NCBI GenBank assembly: GCA_016800925.1
Contig: JABCPU010000076.1
Coordinates: forward strand, 62,001 to 126,000
Source: Suillus spraguei
Lineage: Eukaryota > Basidiomycota > Agaricomycetes > Boletales > Suillaceae
DNA length: 64,000 nt
Direction of reading: 5' to 3'
Of the stretch, positions 44,722 to 55,859 are shown in pieces; position 1 is the first letter of the stretch; every line of letters begins with the position of its first letter. Below the pieces are notes generated by a model. It searched no databases. It saw nothing but the letters and a program-made list of their open reading frames with translations, and was not told the origin of the DNA. A program made the position numbers and the translations under genes.

Positions 44722-45724
44722 TTAAATGTCCCCTACACAACCGCCTTCTACGAGAATCACTTGCCCAGTTACATGTCCCGAGATCACTGATGAAGACAAT
44801 ACCGCTATTTGGTTTGCAATGTCAAGAGGCGTCGCAAATTTTCTCAACGGAGTGCTGATAAGCCACGCTATAAGTAGATACGCGTCCAGGTGAAGATAAT
44901 GACTCACGCAGCTAATATAGGTCCGCTAACGGCCGGATCATTCAGTGTCTCTTGTACCATTGGCGTTGGAACCCATCCAGGTGCAATACAATTCACGCGT
45001 CCCCTCGGCGCGATCCTCACAATCTCACTTTTGAGAGTTGTCGTCAAGCCATACATCATCGCTGCCCATATCAGCGCTCAGCATAGGTGATTCACGACGA
45101 ACATAGAAACTCACCACTCTTGCTGATAGCATAATCGCCATGGTCCGCCTCGCCATATTTGCCTGCCGTGCTCCCGATGAGCACAATTGCAGCACTATCT
45201 TTCACGCTTTCTGTCGCTGCACGCAAGTGGCGCAAGAACTCACGGCAGACCAGGAAGCTTGAGGTGAGGTTTGCGTTAATAGTGTGGTCCCATTGTTCAA
45301 TGGTCATATCAACAATTGGTACGTCCTCGGATGGCCATACGCCATGGTTGACCACAACTACTGCAACAGGGCCGAATGGCGTTCTCGAGAGTGCATCGAA
45401 CATACTCTTCACGGCAGACTCGGAGGAGAGATCTGCTTGTGCACATTGGAGTGCAGGGAAACTAACTTGAAGAGCCTGGATGGGTTTGGAGTTAGAGTTA
45501 TAATGTGCAGTCACATTTGCGCCGAGGGCTAAAAAGAAAAGTTGCATGTCAGTCATACCTTTGGAGGCATAAAAACGATGGAATTACATAGGTAGAGTTT
45601 GACAGTCTCAAGGCCGATTCCTCCACTTGCGCCTAGGATGAGGGTGAGGAAATAAAAAGCAAGCTGACGAGGAAAGGACTGCACCTGTTATGAGGACATG
45701 AATGTTTTTCAGCCCTAAATCCAT
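44722..45724 (-). CDS. Short-chain dehydrogenase/reductase (SDR), intact
   Basis: Five exons join without error: 45724-45685, 45632-45588, 45528-45115, 45061-44908 and 44854-44722 (261 aa). All four introns are 52-59 nt GT-AG. It has the NAD(P) glycine motif T-G-A-S-G-G-I-G at residues 13-20, N-H-G in place of the usual N-A-G, a catalytic serine in G-S-T-A-G, and the Y-A-I-S-K active-site pair, then a classical SDR C-terminus (A-P-G-W-V-P-T-P; G-H-V-T-G-Q-V-I-L-V-E-G-G). Length is normal for classical SDRs. The substrate cannot be told. Pieces of this or a close relative are scattered at 4713, 50720, 57480 and 62740, so it may be the intact relative of the repeated fragments. Confidence 0.9.
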
Positions 45725-45774
45725 TGTCTGACTCTGGTTATCAGGGAAACATGGTCCGGCTGAGTCGCGTTATT

Positions 45775-45855
45775 TCTAGTACAGCGGTTAGGCCCACGAA
45801 TTCACATTTCCCAGGCCTCCGAGTCAGAAGGTCACTGATTCTGAGCTAAATCAGG
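45775..45855 (+). repeat. Possible tRNA-derived (SINE-like) sequence
   Basis: tagtacagcggttaggccc fits a Pol III A box, and about 45 nt later ggtcactgattctga is weakly B-box-like. The stems of a tRNA do not form convincingly. Single copy in this window. Confidence 0.25.
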
Positions 45856-46419
45856 CTAGGTTATGTCTCTACGCAGTATGCGTTCGCAAATGCCAAACAC
45901 TATCGTTCCCGCAATGGGTATGTCTAGAGAGCTCTGCAGCCTGACTATTTTGCACATCTTCCCTAGGAACAGAAGAATCCGTCCATTTTCTGCGTGGCTT
46001 CTTCCTTCCCCAATATACTCTTTACCTTAAAGCAATTAGGGCGCGCCGCCCACAGTTATCGCGTTCGTGCAGCCACCCGTTTTTGTACAGCCTCCTTCGA
46101 TGGGGAGCTGTTGAAAGGTAGGGCATGCTATTCAATGCAAGGTTATTACGATGGTCGAACTTTCCTTACACACCACATACAAGCTCTGCGCTCGCGAAAC
46201 TATATTCTCTAGTATCCCGATGTTTGTTTCTTGATACGAGGATGTGACGAATACCATCGTTGAGTCAATGAATGAACGGGACGAACCACGCATTGACCCC
46301 ATAATACTTTGACGGACGCTTAGTCGTCCTTTGGCAATTGCATAGCGAAATCCTAGCGTGTTTATCTCTAAAGGGAACACAAAAGGTAATGCATCACAAC
46401 GTGAATAAGATATGATTAT

Positions 46420-48195
46420 TTCTCGTGTGGTGATATCACCTCCCCAGGTCCTTTCTCTTTCTTCTTCGCCCTTCCTTCAGCTTCTTGTCGTCACCCTCTG
46501 CCCCTGACACAGCCGAGGGCGCTTTGGGTGCGGCACCAGGTATGCTTCTGTCTCCCGTTCTCGTCCTGGTATTTACCATCACCATTGGAAGGAGTGGCTC
46601 CGTTAGCATGCCTCATACTGCCGGGAGAATTCAGTGAGCAGTTGTAGTCCCGCAGAGGCGTTGCGTTACTGTTGTCAGTGGGTACACGAGGAGCACCATC
46701 CTCATCCTCGCGTTCGAAAATCACTGGCGTTGCAATGTCACGTACACCAAGTAGTTTGTAAGCTCCTGCAGGCTTGAGTATGGCCGTCAGATCTGCAGTT
46801 AATGCACTGATTGAGGGCTGGGGCGCGGTAGGGATAGTCGAACCAAAATGAGGTGCCTGATCGACTGGTGTAGGTCTCCACGATGCCTGGTATCCTCTAC
46901 TAGCTAGACATTCATAAGCCCACCAGTCCTCTGTCAAATCTTGATTCCGTTGTCTACACGAAGGTGAGGAGACGAGGGTAGCTGTCAAAAGGAACCTACC
47001 GCAGGGCGACCACTTGCAATAAGAAGTGTTTGGCGCATCGATTGTACAGATCTTGGTCGTTGTTCTCCTGTCGAAGATGTTGATTTATCCTGCCAGGTTA
47101 CAGAAGCCAGCAAGTGCGATCAGGCGACCTTGCGGATTGAAAGAGACGAAGTCGTGGGAAGAGGATCCATACTAATAGCTGATGTTTGTTTTAGACATGC
47201 CTGCCAAAGTCATTCTTTGATTAACGTGTGCGGACATTCCATTATTTTGGCTTCTACGATCTGAGAAGACAACTAACGTCCATAGACAACGCCAAATTCT
47301 TTCAAGTTTGGGCTCCACGAGACGTCATGGATCGGTACCTTCTTTTCTAGGGTGACACAGCAATCGAAATTACCTGCTGTGCTGAGTAGGTACATTCCGG
47401 TCTCGCCATAGTAGCTCGTGTTTGAGTTATCAACCTCTGTTTGTGTAATGACGAGGACCTGTGCGCCACGATTGTTCTACTTGATCTGGGCGCGATCAGC
47501 CTCGTAGAGAGTCTTAAAACAAGTTAGAGCGCCAGAAAGGGTAGATAGGTCGTAGATCTTGACAACCGCAGGGATGCCCTAAGAAGAGTAAGAATTGATA
47601 TATCATGAGGGGGGAAGATTATACCTTCTTCTCGGCAACAAACGCCGCAACGGACAGGTTTGGTTTGGGACTCGGGGAGATCGTCAACGCGCCTTCGACG
47701 CGTAGCTTATCGGCGATGCCCTTCCCTCATTCACCAGGACTGTAAACCTGGATCTCCCGAATGGCATGTAACTCAGACATGGTAAACTGAAGATCCCAGT
47801 TCTACTGCGACTTTTGTGTGAATGAGATGAGCTCCTTGCCATTAAACGCGGATATTCTTGTGTTCAGCGCTGTCTTCCAACTTGACTGTGTGAAGTGGGA
47901 CTTTACCAATACCCTAGACGAACAGACACGAGGCGTACCTGGTAGCTCCCATGCCAAGAGGTATGTTCCGTGTGGGGAGAACTTGAGTTCAACTATATTT
48001 GGAATGCTCGGTTCTTGGAGTAGCTGTGCACCTTCGACTAGAAAGACCCGCACACTGCGAGAATCAAATTAAGTGGATCGCGCGAGCACGAAGTGAACCG
48101 TACACAGTTAGTAAGCGTATGCGAAGATACGGCGGTCCGGGCTGTAGTGGTATGTGCGAGCTGGGACGGGACTACCGTCACAAGATTACAGTTAC
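46420..48195 (-). pseudogene. Eukaryotic translation initiation factor 2A pseudogene, copy 2
   Basis: From 48195 down on the minus strand: T-Y-H-Y-S-P-D-R-R-I-F-A-Y-A-Y then a stop, V-R-V-F-L-V-E-G-A-Q-L-L-Q-E, V-E-L-K-F-S-P-H-G-T-Y, E-L-I-S-F-T-Q-K-S-Q, then decayed middle. At 46988-46491 a better preserved C-terminus has W-R-P-T-P-V-D-Q-A-P-H-F-G and P-A-G-A-Y, ending in a Lys/Arg-rich tail near 46440. It extends further C-terminally than copy 1, and its upstream flank matches that of copy 1 (8090-7975). It cannot encode a full protein. Confidence 0.8.
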
Positions 48196-48299
48196 GTTAG
48201 ATCAAAAGCAAACTTTGGACTGGATAAATTATTTAACGAACAAGTATATTGCCTGGAGAACTGAGAGGTCATTTTTTGTGGTAAGAATACAGAGGGGGG

Positions 48300-49062
48300 G
48301 ACGAAGTAAGTCAATGGAGAGCCGCAGCAGCCTTGACACGGGAAGCCCTGGTTGTGTTCGGTCCAATATTGAAACCTAAGGCCTGAGGCCCGGGCCTGAA
48401 AGCCGAAACGTTGTTTCCATTGAGTATGGAAATTAAGGTCATTTCTGTGTTGTACATGTGTGTGTGCCACGAAGGAACAATGTTGCTATGACTTATGACA
48501 CTGCAGGCAATGACGATTGTCTTCCGATCGAGGCCTGATTCAAAGCCGAAACGTTTCATATGTATGGAAATAAATGTTGTGCCACAATGTTGCTGTGACT
48601 TGTGACAAGTGTGAGAAAGAATGACTGTTGTACGGGCGTCAGCATAAGTCAGCAATGGAAACTAGCCGCTCAAGGTCATTTCTTCAGACCCATCAGCGAT
48701 TTAAACCCTATCCGTGGAAGCTCTCGTCCTCGGAGGTAGTGTTGAAGAATAAGTTCCTGATATACAGGAAGCAATACACGTGCTTGAAGCATAAACTTGA
48801 ACCCAGTTACGTCACATAGTAAAAGAAAATATACAGCTATCGGCAAATGCTTCTGCAGCCGTATGAGTGATGACCCTGCGAGTCAAACTGGGTCAAAAAG
48901 TATGCGATAAAGTAGGAAAGTTGATAATCGACGAATCCACTTTGCGCCTGGACGGTCCTTTCTTTCCGTGAAAAATTGCAACGCGAAGCACATGCGCAGT
49001 CAATACCTACCAACGGCTCAAGGGCAATCAGCCCACAGCGATAGCTTATTGCGCTATAGGAT
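48300..49062. other. No gene; local repeat of cgaaacgtt text
   Basis: gcctgaaagccgaaacgttgtttccat (48394) and gattcaaagccgaaacgtttcatatg (48536) begin two related ~120-bp stretches, each followed by ttgctatgact/ttgctgtgact. No coding region seen. Confidence 0.4.
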
Positions 49063-49069
49063 TATAAAA
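49063..49069 (+). promoter_or_regulatory. TATA box of copy I
   Basis: TATAAAA in aggattataaaaggc. The branch-like string tactaac and the AG at 49117-49118 mark the end of a leader intron 50 nt downstream. Confidence 0.45.
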
Positions 49070-49118
49070 GGCTTTCCAGTACTTATTCTGTTTTGCAAGC
49101 TGATAGTTACTAACTTAG

Positions 49119-50195
49119 ACTTCGTCGGCGAAGACACGAGCTCACCAAAATCCATCCAGACTAGACCCACCGCAGAAAATTCTCACTCATCCTGAAAATT
49201 TGGAACGTTGTGTTCACGAGAGAATCTTGGACGCCCATAGACAGCGTCTTGCCAACTATCCGCCAAACGTCACAATGGGAAGCAATGAGCAACACATGCG
49301 CTATGTTGCACCTTGGGAGACTTTGCTCAACCCTAAGCTCGATCCCGCACTCAGGGGATCGCCACCTGAAACCCCCGAAGGTAAGCACACGGTTATATAC
49401 AACCTTTCTTTTTAAAACACTTACCACTTCGTCGTTGGATTAGGGTCAGGTTAGTTTGACAGCATTTCAACCTTCCCTTCGGATACTTACGATACACAAC
49501 CAGACCTGATTGTCAGCGACACTCCCATGGTCTCCAACAACGAGCCCGTCACCCAACCTGTCCAAGGTCAGTTTGCTATCATATTTACTGTTCTCTTTAG
49601 ACACTTACAACCCATGACCAGATCTCGACAGCGACCATGAACTCATTGCTCAACTCGTCAAAAGCTACTTGAATATAGAGTCATGGTTGGGTTAGTGCGC
49701 CATCATTTTCAACGTTCCCTCTCAACGTTTACAATCCATGACCAGCCTATCTTTCCAGCAATGCCTTCATTATCACCAACGATGGACCTGTTGCTCAAAT
49801 TGTCCAAGGTCAGTTCATTGCCTTTTCAATTTTCCCTTTAAATTCTCCTCATGCGTGACCAGACCTCAATGTCAGCGACGCCGCCATGATTGCCGACGAC
49901 GGACATGTTGTCCAACTTGTACAAGGTCAGTGTGCTATCATTTGCAGCCTTTTCTTTAAATTTTTACACCATAAGACCAGGTTTCTCCGGTGCTGGCTTT
50001 CAGCAGGCCCGATCAAATTGCCCAGCAAAGGCAAGAGTAAGGTGTTGCGTATGTGATAAAGTCTTCAACAAGGATAACTGGAGATGCCACCATAATGAGG
50101 TACATGGAGCGAAGCCGAAGACTACTTGCAACCGTTGTGGAAAGAGTTTCAAACGCAAGTCTAGTATGAAAGGTCACAAATGCAGGAGTCTCTAG
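49119..50195 (+). CDS. C2H2 zinc-finger family gene with tandem exon array (copy I)
   Basis: Exons 49119-49380, 49504-49566, 49622-49690, 49746-49808, 49863-49925 and 49981-50195 join in one frame. Every intron is phase 1 and GT-AG. The four middle exons are 63, 69, 63 and 63 nt and similar to each other (D-L-x-V-S-D...V-x-Q-x-V-Q-G), separated by introns of 54-55 nt. A 6-nt micro-exon at 49444-49449 is possible inside the first 123-nt gap. The last exon has a C-x2-C-x11-H-x4-H finger and CNRCGKSF...GHKC. The N-terminus keeps only a weak family helix (E-N-L-E-R-C-V-H-E-R-I). No ATG is found near 49119 and the first in-frame one is at about 49275, so the start is uncertain. Confidence 0.65.
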
Positions 50196-50719
50196 ATATA
50201 TTGCACCACACGTACCAATGATTACTCACAATCTTGCTAGCCGTTTTGAGGTAAACATGCAATCGATCAGATGTCAACCTGAGCGCGTTGACCATCTCGA
50301 CACCCCTGCTGCGATCCTCATGCCAGGAAATAATGATTGAGTAGGTGAATTCCAGCGTACGACAAGTTCAGTAATCGTAGCCGTAAGTCCACCCTTGGCT
50401 CCGTTCATCGAGGGAGGCCGGGCCATCCATTGACATGGAAATAGACTTAGATATGGTGAACTCAAAAAGGAATATGAAAGGCGATGTTGACACACCGATT
50501 TGAATATAACTCATGTTTCTCCTGCAATGACATAGATGCCGATGGAAGAGTATGCAGCTGAATTGTCGGTGACGATCTGACCTATTTAACTGCTCGATGC
50601 TTTACGCCCTGAATGTTAGCGTCTCCTGTACTTATGATTCGCGTTGTCACCCATTGTTAAGTCCCCTAGCAGCCAAATGCCGCAGTTGACCGTGACTACT
50701 AACAACGATTCGAACATGT
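50196..50719. other. 3' flank shared with the copy-B flank
   Basis: 50290-50480 resembles 14050-14240. A minus frame at 50495-50274 has no recognised domain and is not conserved as a frame in the other copy. Confidence 0.4.
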
Positions 50720-50900
50720 GAGGTTCACGACAGACTCGGAGTGTCTGCTTGCAGCAGGAAGCTAATTTGGAGAGTGAATGGATGTTTCAAATTAGACTCA
50801 TTAGTCACATTTGCACCGAGGGTAGAAAAATCTAGAAAGTGGGACGTTGACCGCATTTTTGCCATTGGACTAGAGCGATGGAAATACTACACAGCCACAG
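50720..50900 (-). pseudogene. SDR fragment at head of composite repeat
   Basis: cacgacagactcggagtgtctgcttg and tagtcacatttgcaccgagggtagaaaaa correspond to cacggcagactcggaggagagatctgcttg and cagtcacatttgcgccgagggctaaaaa at 45410-45535 in the SDR gene (start of exon 3 and its splice acceptor). The same fragment heads the unit at 57480. Confidence 0.6.
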
Positions 50901-51039
50901 AATTTGACAGCGATGCTCACATGTACCTGAAATTTGCTGTGTACGTGGTGGCAAAGTTACTTCGCTTCCAAAGACAGACCTTATACGTAAGTACCGGGTG
51001 ATAGTTTGGACCCCGCGAACTTTGTTTGCTACCTTCATC

Positions 51040-51760
51040 ACATGGTTCTATTCGTCAAGCTCGTTATCCTTTTTTCAAGTACCTGCGATTCCCATCGTCT
51101 CTTCAAGTCTCCAGGTCGTGCGAGTGATACCTTGTAAATTCGTGTAGAACGGAGTGGGAGGATCATTCAAGAGACACAAGGATCATGTACTATCAGTCAC
51201 TGCATCTGCGCTCCAGCGAGAATCTCTTTGTTTTCTTCAAGCTACGTTTATCTGGTGATACCCGCCCACTGGCATTTTCCACGTACTAATTCCTGTTCAC
51301 CAGATTGACTTACCTGCATGAAGAAAGTGACTTTATCCACACACCATTATGTTCAAAACCCCTGGTTAGCTTTCGTACAATCTGTAGCTGCAGGACCTAT
51401 CTTTCATACAACTCAAACCCCAAATTTAATCTTCTCTCGTGTTTCAATTCTGATGGTGCGTCTTTTTCATGTCTGGCCTCGCTGAAGAGCCTTGAGTTTC
51501 GAAGCCAATTTCGCTGGTCATGTAGCCACAAGCCGCTGACTTCTAATGAAGCTTCCGCGCTCCATCTACTACGCTTACGCTCTAGTCATCCCATGAGGTA
51601 CACGTCTTTATAAACTTGCACTATCATTTACTCGCTAAATACTGAGTAGTAGACGGCAGACGTGAATCTTGACTATGTGTAACTAGTGCTAGTCGTTTCA
51701 GCCAGTCGTGCTTCAATGTGAGCTGCAATACCACAATTTGTTGCCATGGATAACATGAGG
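51040..51760 (+). pseudogene. WD40 fragment repeat W3 with tail
   Basis: Related to 14762-15440: ggagtgggaggatcattcaagagacacaaggatcatgta encodes the decayed G-x-F-K-x-H-K-D-H-V segment. The tail (aaatttaatcttctctcgtgtttcaattctgatgg) follows at 51420. Confidence 0.55.
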
Positions 51761-51764
51761 TGGC

Positions 51765-53300
51765 TGCATGGGGAGAGGTACTCATTTAATACATATTAGC
51801 GCACTGTATCTTGACCCTCGTTCTAGGTTAGTAGGAAGAATGTTAGACTCCTAGCCGGCAGCGTGGAGGATGTGAATTTTAGGTATTGCAAGGCAGGTGA
51901 GCACTAGCGTACAGAATGGAAGGAATTGGAAGGGTGCTAAACAGATAATGGACGAATGAAGGTGATCGTCCTTTGCACATACCAGCTATGAGCGTGAAGG
52001 GGCAAATCATCGATCATCGATCGCTTCAATCACCCCTCAATCTCAAGATTTCATGAACATACCACTTTTAAGGAAGCCATCTGAATCAGGATATCGGTGC
52101 CGAGATGTATGATGATCTGGAAGGCGGCCGCGCTCATAAAAACTACGATGGATTGCAAAAACGCGATTCATAGTTGCTATAATGATAATGGTTTGCCTTG
52201 TGTTGCTGCATGGTGAGATAGGTAGTGTCGTGATGTCAAGACTCAAAACCCGAGAGAGCCAGCAGCCGATTACTTTCTCGCGCGACAATACCTCTGCGTA
52301 GAAAGGAGTCAGTGTTCAAGGATCTAGAGAGGGGGAAAGTACAGGCTTGTCCGCTGCTAACAGACCTCCACTAGTGGTGACACCCAGTTGTGTCGTCGAG
52401 AGAACTTGGAATACATTCATGCATACATGGTCTGATCGGATCGAATAGCCTCCAGGCTTGTGGCAGATATATCTAATATTCCAACCGGAGCTGGTGGCAA
52501 TGTTCAGTGGCGGTATGTTTTTGAACAGTTCGCTTGTGCCAGCCCATCGAAGCATTCACTCACCGGTACATCACTCAACTTCCATCTAGACTCCAACCCA
52601 ATGTCACTAAACCGTCCTCACCCCCACTTCCCACTTTAGCTTGCCCTTCCAGACCTCTCCAATCTGTGTGCTGCTCTTCAATCCCAACTCAAAGCGGACC
52701 ATCCGCTGATCTTGTGATAATCGCCGTTCACTGTAGAGGGCGTCATTCAGTCCTTGTCATTTGGTGAGGCGCACTCACTTCTGTTTTTGTTTTGAGAGGG
52801 ACAAATTCGACTTCTCTCTTCCAAAATTGACGCTACTCATGTTGGCAAGAATTTGAAAGCCACGACAGAGTGGATATTTCGTTGAATGCAGAATCGAGTC
52901 GGAAGGAACGGCGTTCAAGTCTTCAGATATTGCTTCGTCAATGCTTCATCGAATCATCCTCGTGTTTGCCGGTAGTGAGCCTCGTGTCCAGTTTTTTCAT
53001 CGTTTGGCTCAGCTTAGTAAGAGGGTAGTCTTCCTCCTGAATCCTCTACGTATACAGGGAATTCGAGTTGTTGAGACCGCAATACCAACAATTTTTATTG
53101 AATGAACTTCAAAGAGTGTAAGCGCAGCAACACCGCTGCGAAGGAAAAGACTTCAACAAAAACTGGTGGCAGAATCGACTATAAACTTCGCGATCTACGT
53201 GCACCATCAACTCTGCTTTGCACCATTTTATAACTTTTAGCTTTTGCCAGATAGCTGGGTAATGTAAACATTTGCACAAATTAGCGCTTCTACCGATGGA
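51765..53300 (-). pseudogene. Degenerate WD40-repeat protein gene, copy M3
   Basis: Collinear with 5085-6640 and 37830-39290 (for example ggtactcatttaatacatattagcgcactgta, cccgagagagccagcagc, gtgaggcgcactcact). The WD40 strings are more decayed than in M1 and M2. It forms the 3' part of the composite unit 50720-53300. Confidence 0.5.
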
Positions 53301-53377
53301 TTTCCATAGTACATCCCGAAACTACCGTAAAACATAGTCTACTAGCCTAAATGATTATATCTTTCTTATCCTACTGC

Positions 53378-53937
53378 AGGTCTTGGTTAGAGAAGCTCGG
53401 GAGGAAGTTGCGGTGGTGGAGAAACCGCCCGTCTGTCACACTGATAGCTACTACCGGTGGTAGATCCCAACAGCCAGCAAGTTCACAATCATGGTACTGC
53501 ATGACAATGCACTTCCTCATGCAACCTCTATGCAGCCTACGGTAACTCTGGCACTGGAATCATTGCCTGCGACATCGATCCGACGGATCTGACTGCTTCC
53601 TGTCATGGGTTCAGATTGCTGGATAGCCACAAATACAGCATGCTTACCTCCAGCCTTGAGTCTTGACTGTTGGACGCGATGTAGGTGTACTTCCACACAT
53701 CCCCAAGACCAAGCGCTATTGGATGAGGCGACTCCTTGGATAGGAATCCCATAAGGTTGGGTAGGCTGCAACAGAACTCGCATGAGGAAGTACGTTGTAA
53801 CAGGACGTTATGATCATAGACTTACCGCTGGCTGTGGGGTCTATCTCACTACCACCGGTGGTAGCAGCTATTATGACAGACAGTGAGCTTCTCTACCACG
53901 GCAACTTCCCCTTGAGCCTCTCTAACTAAGACCTGGA
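53378..53937. repeat. Inverted duplication, ~170-bp arms
   Basis: 53378-53542 is inverted at about 53757-53937 with roughly 75-80% identity: gtcttggttagagaagctcgg against its inverse near 53915, ctaccggtggtag in both, acttcctcatgc in both. The spacer is about 215 bp. Both arms encode V-L-V-R-E-A-x-x-E-V-A-V-V-E-K in the direction away from the outer edge, so a coding exon was inverted and duplicated. Confidence 0.7.
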
Positions 53938-54440
53938 GTGGAATAAGAAAGACAGAACTATTGGGTTAGTAGACTCGTGCATCAGGCTTTTATAACAAGG
54001 CAGACCTGCACTGGTATCATATAGTGACATGTGGAAATAATAAGTCCGAGGCAATGCCTTACTTCATTCCAGTGCCACACCAGTGGAATTTGCTCCATCC
54101 GAGTCTAGTGAATCAAAGTTGCGTTTAACAGCCGCGGTCAAGTTGGTCTTCCATGGAATCTCGATAGAGTGGCTGACTTTGCTCGATGGGCCAATTACAC
54201 ATGACCCAACTCTTACAGCAGCATAGCTACCCATAACAACAGTCACTTACTTCGATCCTTGCCGCTTGAATCGTCTTCTCTGGGCATTCCACCCTGTCGT
54301 GCACAGTAAATGAATGGTTTGACTTGAACGTTGTAGCAAGAATATAACATTTTTTAATTCCCGGTGCACTGGGATGTGCGTTATGACCGTGGAATATTTC
54401 TAGTTCTCCGTTGACGGTCACATCACAACGGTGACTACAG
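53517..54440 (-). CDS. Hypothetical multi-exon protein
   Basis: Minus-strand frames 54421-54227 (K-S-N-H-S-F-T-V-H-D-R-V-E-C), 54246-54064 (V-S-H-S-I-E-I-P-W-K-T-N-L) and 53783-53517 look protein-like. They have donor-like GTAAGT after R-I-E near 54255 and after the inverted-repeat exon. I do not recognise the family. The exon V-L-V-R-E-A-Q-G-E-V-A-V-V-E-K lies in the right arm of the inverted duplication. Confidence 0.35.
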
Positions 54441-54655
54441 CATGAGCGTTCGGCGCCGAGTAATGTCTTTATCGTGGAGTTCCGTCTTGAGACACGTTGC
54501 TAGAGTACAGGAAGCCTGCATGAAGGGCTCTGCGTCACCCTTCAAGCTTCATCGGCATCGTAGATAGGCGAATAAAACATTCTCGCAGAGTTGAGTGTGC
54601 CTTAACAGGTTACCGGGACGTTATTTAATATTTTCTCCTTTCGATATGAACTATC

Positions 54656-55379
54656 ATGAAGGGTCCTGTTTCCCGCTTGGTTGCAAGTCAGGCCTCCGAA
54701 GAAGTGGTGGAGGTTACGCGGCTTATACTTGCTGAGGTCACTTGGTTCGAATGTCAAAATAATACAATACAAGAACTTCGCGTAGTATATCCTTATGTAA
54801 ATTTGTGTAAGTATCTTTATGCATTTATTACATCTGACAATCTTTACTGTTACAGCCCCTTGAGGAATGACACTTCAGCTCTGTACGCATTAAACGTTGG
54901 TATCCGGCGCAAATCTAACGTGAATATTGGTGCACTCCAAAATATAGTACATGGTGATCTCACCGGTGCGAGTACTTTCTTCATCAAAGCAATTGTTGAC
55001 ATGAATCAGAAACATGCATGTTCTCATTTTTGTACCGAGCTTCATGACACGTCATATATCTGCGATGTATGATGGACTGCACCTAGAAACTTTCAAGTTC
55101 CGGATGAATAAGCTCGCTCCAATTGGCATTAGACATCTATTCCTTTGGTACATCATGTCGCAAGTTTGTGGACAAATCTTGACACTGCAATGTGATTGTT
55201 CAGGTCCTCGCAGGAAAAGTCCCGTATTCAGAATTTTGAAGCGACCATCAAGTTACTGTGCGAGACATGCTCGACTAGTGACTCATGCCCACTGCGGATG
55301 TGCTATGGGATTTATGCAGAAGGACTGGCTTGATCTTGATGAGCCGAAACACTGGGCTTCAACCAAGGAAGTTACATAA
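54656..55379 (+). CDS. Hypothetical protein
   Basis: Frame 54656-55072 begins M-K-G-P-V-S-R-L. A 49-nt GT-AG segment (54809 to 54856, gtaagtatc...gttacag) could be an intron. A second overlapping frame 55014-55379 has several Cys/His but no clean finger. No family recognised; it could be a relic. Confidence 0.3.
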
Positions 55380-55859
55380 TATTTACACAGAGCTAAAACT
55401 TCTATACACCTCCTGACTCTCCCATGCGACTCATGGAATGTGGCCTTGCGCTAAAGTTCCCCGCACTCATTTTTAATTAGGAAGGTGCGTCGGTTGCTGT
55501 GTAGCCATTTCGTTACTTTGATTCAAAAAATGAGGGGATTACTTTCACGTTGTGTAGAGACGTCTTGGATTGAGTGCTGTGAAGGCAGCAGCCAGCTCCG
55601 TAATGGTGACGTTGCAGACTCCGTTGTGCATCCGAAAGGTTTCTTGTGGAAGGAACACTTGTCAATTAAATTCCCAAGGCCAAGTACGCGCACAATTGAC
55701 ACCGAGATCTCAGCCAACAACCCGTTGCACCAGCAGCGTCCTCGCCCCACAATGGACTCTAGTCTCTTCGACCTTCGCCTCGTCCGCTTTTAGCAACGCT
55801 CAGGTAAGCTTGTGCTCAGTCAGCTGATAGACCTTTGGTGCACTTATACCAACTCTGCG
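55380..55859. other. No gene recognised
   Basis: Short frames around 55485-55827 lack motifs. Near 55850 (ctgatagtttcgaccccacgaacttcgtc) the composite WD40 repeat begins. Confidence 0.35.

Noticed and set aside
49381..50195. Independent small genes at 49738-49959 and 49890-50195
   Set aside because: These frames run through introns of the exon array; joining at the conserved phase-1 GT-AG sites gives one continuous product.
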